DNA of 21,043 bases from JBMYQA01 sp049600855 (GTDB lineage: Bacteria > Bacteroidota > Bacteroidia > Cytophagales > Flammeovirgaceae): positions 1-21,043 of the forward strand of contig JBMYQA010000084.1 in assembly GCA_049600855.1 (NCBI GenBank), given 5' to 3'. The notes under the pieces are model-generated. The model made no database searches. It had not been told where the DNA came from and saw nothing but the letters and a program-made list of their open reading frames with translations. How positions within the stretch are numbered: the first letter of the stretch is position 1; each line of letters begins with the position of its first letter. Positions 16,500 through 21,043 of the stretch are shown here, piece after piece. Position numbers and translations under genes: made by a program.

Positions 16500-18731
16500 T
16501 TAAGCCACCTGTTTTCGTGCCCATGTATCCTGAAATTTAATACTAAAATAAGCACCATCTTGGAATTCGTAGGAAAAGCTGCCATATAATTGCTTACTCA
16601 AGCGCCGCACTAATCGCAAGCCAATGCTCTTACTCTTTTTCCAATTAAAGTTTTCGGGTAAGCCCTTTCCATTATCTCTCACCGTTAATTCGAAGCTATG
16701 ATCGTCTTGTGCTAAAGCTAATTCAATTTTACCCTGTTCAATATCAGTAAACGCATATTTGAATGCATTTGTCACCAATTCATTGAGAATTAAACCTAAT
16801 GGTACTGCAGTGTCAATATCTAATTCAATATCTGGAGCATCTACTTGACAAGACACGTCATTACCATTCGCGTAAATACTGGACAATTGATGAAATAACT
16901 GCTCAGCATATTCCCGAAACTTTATAGTAGCCATATCCTCATTTTGATACAAGCCTTGATGAATTAAGGCCATGGCTTTCACGCGATTTTGACCGTCTGT
17001 CATGGCAGCTAAAGCCGCCTCATCTTCTGTACTCTTCGTTTGAAGGTTGAGTAAGCTCGATATAATCTGTAAATTATTTTTTACGCGATGATGAATCTCT
17101 TTTAATAACAACTCGTTTTCTTGATTCTTATGATCTACTTGTTGTTTTTGTTCTTCAATAATGGCTTTTTGTTGATTGATTAATCGGTAACGGTTATAGA
17201 TGTAACCAGCTATACCTAACAAGAGCACTACGCCACCAAGTGTAAAATAAAGAGCTTGTTGTTTTTGTTGATTAATTGCTTGTGCGGTTTGCAGTTCCGC
17301 CATCAACACTTTTTCCTTCTCCGCATTTCGAATACTGTCTTTCACCGCTTCCTTTTGATACTTAAACTTGGCTTCTAAATCAGCGACACGCTGCGTTTGT
17401 TTTTCATTAAAGATGCTATCCTTTAATACCGCATATTTTTGATGATACGTTAAGGCTTGCTGAAACTTCCCTTGTTTTTCGTTGATTTTTGCAAGTAACT
17501 CTAAACTATTTAATACGCCATCCTTATGTTGTAGCTCGGTTGACCACTTGAGCGTTTGTTGGGCATATTGATTGGCTAAGGTTAAATTTCCTAAGCCAAA
17601 ATAGGCTTCTGCAAAATACTTGCTGCTCACTGCTTGGCCTGTTTTCGAGGCTTTGGCTTTATAAATCTCATCTGCCTCTTTCAAGTGCGTTAAGGCGCGC
17701 TTAAATTCTTTCTTATAAATCAATACTTTACCCAAAGCCGACAAGTCTTGTGGAATCATGTAATAATTAGGATGTATTTTTCGATCGGTTTCTACAGCCG
17801 CTTTTGCATAATACAAGGCAGAGTCGTACATCGCTTTTTGGTGATATAACTTGGTTAATGTGCCATAGCTTAAGCCAATTCCTCTTAAATTACCGGCTTC
17901 TTTAAAGTGCTTGGACGATTGATTGGCATAGAAAAGTCCCTTTTCTAAGTTGTTTTGAAAAATGTACGCTTCTGCGATCAGCTTAGACAGAATCCCGATT
18001 CCTTCTGAATTCTCAAGCTTTTCAACAATGGCAAGTCCTTGGTGATAATGTGATAAGGCTAATTCTAACCTATTTTGTTGGCGGTAGATTTCGCCCACTA
18101 AAATCAGGATTTGCGTCATCCCTTCAAAATTACCCGTTGCCTCATAGTTTTTTAGTGCGATTTGGTAAGCACGAAGCCCTTCTTCGCGTTTGCCTTGCTT
18201 ATACAGGTGTAGTCCATTTAACTCACTGGCAAGTGCTAGGTGTCCTTTAAAGAATAAGCTAGTATCTTGTTGGGCAGTTTCCAGATAGGTTTCAAAATAG
18301 TTAGAAAGTTCGGGGCCTCTTAAGAGTTGGCGGTAATTTCCCAACGTTTTTTCAAATACCTCGAGCATCAGTTTGCCTACCTTTTCTGATTTGCAGATGG
18401 CTAACGCCTGGTCTAAGGCGATAAAAGCCGAGTCTTGTTGACCGATTTGTAAGTGTAATTGCGCTTGCAATCGGTATACCATTGCCTGTTCAAGCGGATT
18501 ATCACCCTGATGGGAAAGCGCTTGGGCTTCGTTTAATATTACTCGGACACTATCAATGTTTTTTCTTAAATACAGCTCTCCAAGATCTACCAATAGTTTT
18601 ACGCGATGCTCTGGTGTTTGCTCCTGCTTCAAAAGTGTTTTTAAAGAATCGAGTGGAGTAGATTGTGCAAAGGTGTGGCTATTGATCAGTAAACCACATC
18701 CGAGAAAAAGTATAACGAGTAAATCCTTCAT
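16500..18731 (-). CDS. TPR-containing sensor histidine kinase (HisKA_2 type)
   Basis: The protein has 743 residues. Residues 1-22 are a signal peptide ending at TFA. Residues about 40-440 form an array of roughly eight TPR-like helix pairs, predicted to be periplasmic. A coiled-coil stretch (about 441-490) leads to one membrane segment (about 494-513, TLGGVVLLLGIAGYIY). A second charged linker leads to the HisKA_2 dimerisation domain with EIHHRVKNNLQ (545-555); His548 of the HHR triplet is the likely phosphorylated residue. The ATPase domain has the N box NELVTNAFKYAF (N650-F661), DNGKGLP (686-692) and SIGLRLVRRL (702-711). All key residues are present, so it should be active. It likely senses an envelope signal through the TPR region and phosphorylates the adjacent LytTR regulator. 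The signal is unknown. Confidence 0.95.
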   Translation of the reverse strand: MKDLLVILFLGCGLLINSHTFAQSTPLDSLKTLLKQEQTPEHRVKLLVDLGELYLRKNIDSVRVILNEAQALSHQGDNPLEQAMVYRLQAQLHLQIGQQDSAFIALDQALAICKSEKVGKLMLEVFEKTLGNYRQLLRGPELSNYFETYLETAQQDTSLFFKGHLALASELNGLHLYKQGKREEGLRAYQIALKNYEATGNFEGMTQILILVGEIYRQQNRLELALSHYHQGLAIVEKLENSEGIGILSKLIAEAYIFQNNLEKGLFYANQSSKHFKEAGNLRGIGLSYGTLTKLYHQKAMYDSALYYAKAAVETDRKIHPNYYMIPQDLSALGKVLIYKKEFKRALTHLKEADEIYKAKASKTGQAVSSKYFAEAYFGLGNLTLANQYAQQTLKWSTELQHKDGVLNSLELLAKINEKQGKFQQALTYHQKYAVLKDSIFNEKQTQRVADLEAKFKYQKEAVKDSIRNAEKEKVLMAELQTAQAINQQKQQALYFTLGGVVLLLGIAGYIYNRYRLINQQKAIIEEQKQQVDHKNQENELLLKEIHHRVKNNLQIISSLLNLQTKSTEDEAALAAMTDGQNRVKAMALIHQGLYQNEDMATIKFREYAEQLFHQLSSIYANGNDVSCQVDAPDIELDIDTAVPLGLILNELVTNAFKYAFTDIEQGKIELALAQDDHSFELTVRDNGKGLPENFNWKKSKSIGLRLVRRLSKQLYGSFSYEFQDGAYFSIKFQDTWARKQVA

Positions 18732-18803
18732 TAAAATTAAGCGTTAGTATGTTCCAATTCTGCCTAATTAAAAGTACACATATTCGCACGATAAACCAAA
18801 GAA

Positions 18804-19406
18804 TCACCGAATCACGGGCAACGTCCAATTGCGTTTTACGGCCAATACCCGAACGACAATGATGCAACCTACAGTAAGGGAAATGTTTAAGTTATGATAA
18901 GGGACAAACTGATCTAACCAGAAGAACAAGCTCGCTCCTAACACACAAGCCATGGCATAAATTTCTTTTCTAAAGATGAGTGGAACTTCATTACACAGGG
19001 TATCGCGAACAACGCCTCCAAAAACAGCAGATACTGTTCCCATCATTACTCCTACGATTGGAGACAAGGCTAAATCCATGGTTTTTTGGAAGCCTAAAAT
19101 GGTAAATAGCCCAATACCAATGGTATCGAATAAAAACATGGTTTTTCGGAGTTTGAGAATGTATTTTTTGAAGAAAAAACTAATCGGAACGGTGAGGCCA
19201 ATGAGGTAGATGTAGTTCAAATCAGTCATCCAGCCTACAGGCTGGCTCCCAATCAGGACATCGCGGATGGTGCCGCCTCCAACTGCAGTGACAAAGGCAA
19301 TAACGAAAGCACCAAATATATCGAACTTTTTCTCAGCAGCAGTAAGTGTACCACTGATTGCAAACACAAAAGTTCCAATGAGGTCGAGTGCGTAAATAAT
19401 GTCCAT
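18804..19406 (-). CDS. TRIC/UPF0126 (PF03458) family membrane protein
   Basis: This inner-membrane protein of 200 residues is built of two related halves. The first contains GTFVFAISGTLTAAEKK and AVGGGTIRDVLIG; the second contains DTIGIGLFTILGFQK and AVFGGVVRDTLCNEVP. The paired G-G-x-x-R-D motifs and about seven hydrophobic segments are characteristic of the family. Members are called trimeric intracellular cation channels or, for some bacterial members, glycine transporters; the substrate here cannot be told. The open frame extends to 19472, but I choose the ATG at 19406 because the first membrane helix starts right after it and the extra 22 residues look non-homologous. The kinase gene starts 72 bp downstream on the same strand, so the three genes may share a transcript. 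Confidence 0.9.
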   Translation of the reverse strand: MDIIYALDLIGTFVFAISGTLTAAEKKFDIFGAFVIAFVTAVGGGTIRDVLIGSQPVGWMTDLNYIYLIGLTVPISFFFKKYILKLRKTMFLFDTIGIGLFTILGFQKTMDLALSPIVGVMMGTVSAVFGGVVRDTLCNEVPLIFRKEIYAMACVLGASLFFWLDQFVPYHNLNISLTVGCIIVVRVLAVKRNWTLPVIR

Positions 19407-19632
19407 TTTGATGAATTTATGGCTATGTTTTATAATGGCGGCAAACATCGAGTGGAATATAGACAAATCCAAGGTGACGATGCGTTTTTAATGCCGACTA
19501 AACAGTTTTCTGGTAAAATAGTACTGTTTTTGAGTTAAGGAGTGAAATGGAGTTTTGGTTTTTTATAAGAAAGCTCATATGCATGATAGAACGATTTTGC
19601 GTTTGTTTTTTTTATAGAAAGGCGCGAGCTTT

Positions 19633-20598
19633 ATGAAGTGTTTAGCTGAAAGCAGGTTTCTATGCTGTCGCACCGCAGAAAACGGCATTTCAACTGAACT
19701 CAAAGTAAAAATTCACGAACAATTCATCCAAAAACAAGACAACTTGACTTACTTACGCCTCACGATTTCCTTTTTGTTGCGTAGCCAAGCAAAAACGCGG
19801 CTCATTTCTGCTGCTTGTTGCTGTATATTCATATCTGCATGTTCGCTACCTGAAGAGAAATTCAGTCCGTTTCCACTTGATCCGAATTTTTCTGAAACCT
19901 CAACGGAAATATCCATCACCATCAAAAACCCACTTGTGTGCCCCATTCGAATCAACTATGCTTACCAATCAACGGCAATTCATTATGAACACCGGCTCGA
20001 TTCCGCAGAAACTTGGGTGATTCAGCTGCCGAAAGAAAAGTTTGATTTAAAAGATGTGATTAATAACAGCCAGTTTTCCACCACTTTTGAAGCAAGAGCA
20101 GATGCGATTATTGATTCTACCTATCGCTATTTTTATCCTTTTCCAAAAGGCAAAACCTACCGCGTACTTCAAGGTTATAATGGAGAAGAATCGCATGATA
20201 ATAATCGCTATCGCTATGCGGTAGATTTAGATTTGGCGGAAGGCGATACCATATGTGCTGCACGTGAAGGAATTGTGGTGGGTGTAATAGAGGGGTATGA
20301 GCTTGGGGGAAACTGGGAACGCTATAACGATTATGCCAATCAAATAGTGATTGACCATCTTGATGGTACCTTTGGAGAATACCTACATTTAAAAAAAGGA
20401 GGAAGTTTGGTTGAGGTTGGCGATGAAGTGATGGGAGGGCAAGCCATTGGGTTGGCTGGAAATACGGGATATGCTGCTGTGCCACACCTCCATTTTAATG
20501 TGTTGGTACCTTCTGAGAAAGGTTACAAAAGCCTTCCCATCAAGTTTATTCATATTGATGGAAAGGCCATAAAGAAAGGGTTTACCCTATCTCATTAA
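19633..20598 (+). CDS. M23-family metallopeptidase, predicted lipoprotein
   Basis: The C-terminal half matches LytM/M23 zinc peptidases, which usually cut peptide cross-bridges of peptidoglycan. It has SHDNNRYRYAVDLDLAEGD with zinc ligands H188 and D198, then CAAREGIVVGVI, the GEYLHL motif (H252) and PHLHFNV (H285, H287). The set of metal and catalytic residues is complete. Residues 58-70 (ISAACCCIFISAC) form a hydrophobic stretch ending in a lipobox (ISA-C), so Cys70 should carry lipid and the enzyme should face the periplasm or the cell exterior. Residues 71-165 form a beta-rich region I do not recognise. From the ATG at 19633 the lipobox lies 70 residues in, which is too far for a normal lipoprotein signal. 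A TTG at 19774 or 19777 would give a typical 22-23-residue signal peptide. The stop abuts the stop of a convergent small gene. Confidence 0.85.
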   Translation: MKCLAESRFLCCRTAENGISTELKVKIHEQFIQKQDNLTYLRLTISFLLRSQAKTRLISAACCCIFISACSLPEEKFSPFPLDPNFSETSTEISITIKNPLVCPIRINYAYQSTAIHYEHRLDSAETWVIQLPKEKFDLKDVINNSQFSTTFEARADAIIDSTYRYFYPFPKGKTYRVLQGYNGEESHDNNRYRYAVDLDLAEGDTICAAREGIVVGVIEGYELGGNWERYNDYANQIVIDHLDGTFGEYLHLKKGGSLVEVGDEVMGGQAIGLAGNTGYAAVPHLHFNVLVPSEKGYKSLPIKFIHIDGKAIKKGFTLSH

Positions 20599-20691
20599 TT
20601 ATTTTGCACGACCAGGACGCTTACGTCCACCTTGCACTTTTTCCATCTCTTTTTTTGAAAGCTTCTTACTGGTTTTTAATAAATTTTTCAT
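20599..20691 (-). CDS. Small double-glycine-leader peptide (bacteriocin-like), 30 aa
   Basis: An ATG at 20691 opens a 30-codon frame ending in TAA at 20599-20601. The peptide begins MKNLLKTSKK, continues LSKKEMEKVQGG (residues 11-22) and ends with the basic tail RKRPGRAK. The segment LSxxE-x-x-x-V/I-x-GG fits the bacteriocin-type (ComC-like) double-glycine leader known in Bacteroidota, which is cut after GG by C39-peptidase ABC transporters. The tail after GG is only eight residues, four or more of them basic. No C39 transporter, maturase or immunity gene is visible in the window. Its stop codon directly abuts the stop of the convergent peptidase gene, and its 5' side faces the divergent pentapeptide-repeat gene 82 bp away. 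The leader match is good, but the reading frame is very short, so expression is unproven. Confidence 0.65.
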   Translation of the reverse strand: MKNLLKTSKKLSKKEMEKVQGGRKRPGRAK

Positions 20692-20773
20692 CGGTTGATC
20701 TATTTAAGTGTTAAAAATAAAGCCCGAATATAAGCGGATTTTAGCACAAATCCATTATTTAACTCCATATCTT

Positions 20774-21043
20774 ATGCCTGAATTCATTGAACAAGACTTT
20801 CTGCAAATCAATACAGCTAATCAAAAGCTAGAAAAAGGAACCTATGAATTATGCAATTTTTCCCATTGTGATTTTACCAATTTTAATTTTTCTGGTTTTA
20901 CTTTCATCGAATGCACCTTTGAACAGTGTGATTTGAGCAATAGTAAATTGGGAAATACTGCTTTTCGCGAGGTGAGTTTTGAGCAGTCAAAATTGATGGG
21001 CTTGCGTTTTGATCATTGTAATGATTTTTTGTTTGAAGTGAGC
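20774..21043 (+). CDS. Pentapeptide-repeat protein, N-terminal part (runs off the right edge)
   Basis: From the ATG at 20774 the frame stays open to the last base, giving 90 visible residues. After a short N-terminal segment (MPEFIEQDFLQINTANQKLE) the sequence falls into five-residue units with a central Phe or Leu: CNFSH, CDFTN, FNFSG, FTFIE, CTFEQ, CDLSN, SKLGN, TAFRE, VSFEQ, SKLMG, LRFDH. Such repeats fold into a right-handed beta-helix. Some relatives (Qnr, MfpA, McbG) protect DNA gyrase, but most have no known role, and the visible part does not allow a choice. No signal peptide is seen, so it should be cytoplasmic. It is divergent from the double-glycine peptide gene. Confidence 0.9.
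   Translation, partial: MPEFIEQDFLQINTANQKLEKGTYELCNFSHCDFTNFNFSGFTFIECTFEQCDLSNSKLGNTAFREVSFEQSKLMGLRFDHCNDFLFEVS

Noticed and set aside
19500..19529. Hairpin AAACAGT...ACTGTTT followed by T residues
   Set aside because: The stem is only 7 AT-rich base pairs with a 16-nt loop, and no plus-strand gene ends upstream for it to terminate.
15637..19687. 13-nt inverted match (ATGCCGTTTTCTG at 15637-15649 and its complement at 19675-19687)
   Set aside because: Matches of this length are expected by chance in about 21 kb, and one copy lies in the M23 reading frame.
20736..20753. GGATTT-TAGCAC-AAATCC inverted repeat between divergent genes
   Set aside because: A 6-bp palindrome in AT-rich DNA is weak evidence; it could be an operator but has no second copy or recognisable promoter beside it.

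Overview
The window looks like a chromosomal segment of a free-living member of the Bacteroidota. The main reasons are a type IX secretion system (T9SS) C-terminal sorting domain, a BspA-type surface protein alternating with PKD domains, a TPR/HisKA_2 sensor kinase paired with a LytTR response regulator, AT-rich intergenic DNA, and starts without Shine-Dalgarno sequences. A species cannot be named from the sequence alone.

Layout. 1-363 (+) is the 3' end of a GH15 glucoamylase-like gene. 447-15161 (-) is one uninterrupted gene for a 4904-residue secreted surface protein, and it fills 70% of the window. It has a signal peptide, a seven-motif propeller-like region, a LamG-like domain, eleven consecutive [PKD + BspA/DUF285 leucine-rich-repeat] blocks holding about 82 modules of roughly 23 residues, and a T9SS sorting tail. 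15162-15758 is an unusually structured non-coding stretch. It holds two arrays of three TGTTCT-type boxes at an exact 21-bp pitch, a 22-bp perfect inverted repeat, and a probable terminator. 15759-19406 (-) carries, in order of transcription, a TRIC/UPF0126 membrane protein, a TPR sensor histidine kinase and a LytTR response regulator. 19633-20598 (+) is an M23-family metallopeptidase lipoprotein. 20599-20691 (-) is a 30-codon gene for a peptide with a double-glycine leader, ending base-to-base against the peptidase gene. 20774 to the right edge (+) is the start of a pentapeptide-repeat protein.

How they may work together (inference). The kinase and regulator form a normal two-component pair. 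LytTR-type DNA-binding domains are known to bind direct repeats of about 9 bp spaced by about 12 bp, which is a 21-bp pitch. Both box arrays lie between the regulator gene and the start of the giant adhesin gene. The simplest reading is that the pair controls synthesis of the giant cell-surface protein. A repeat sequence brackets the adhesin gene with its promoter-proximal array, which may make that unit recombination-prone. The double-glycine peptide is a second, independent point of interest; no processing peptidase or transporter for it is visible here.
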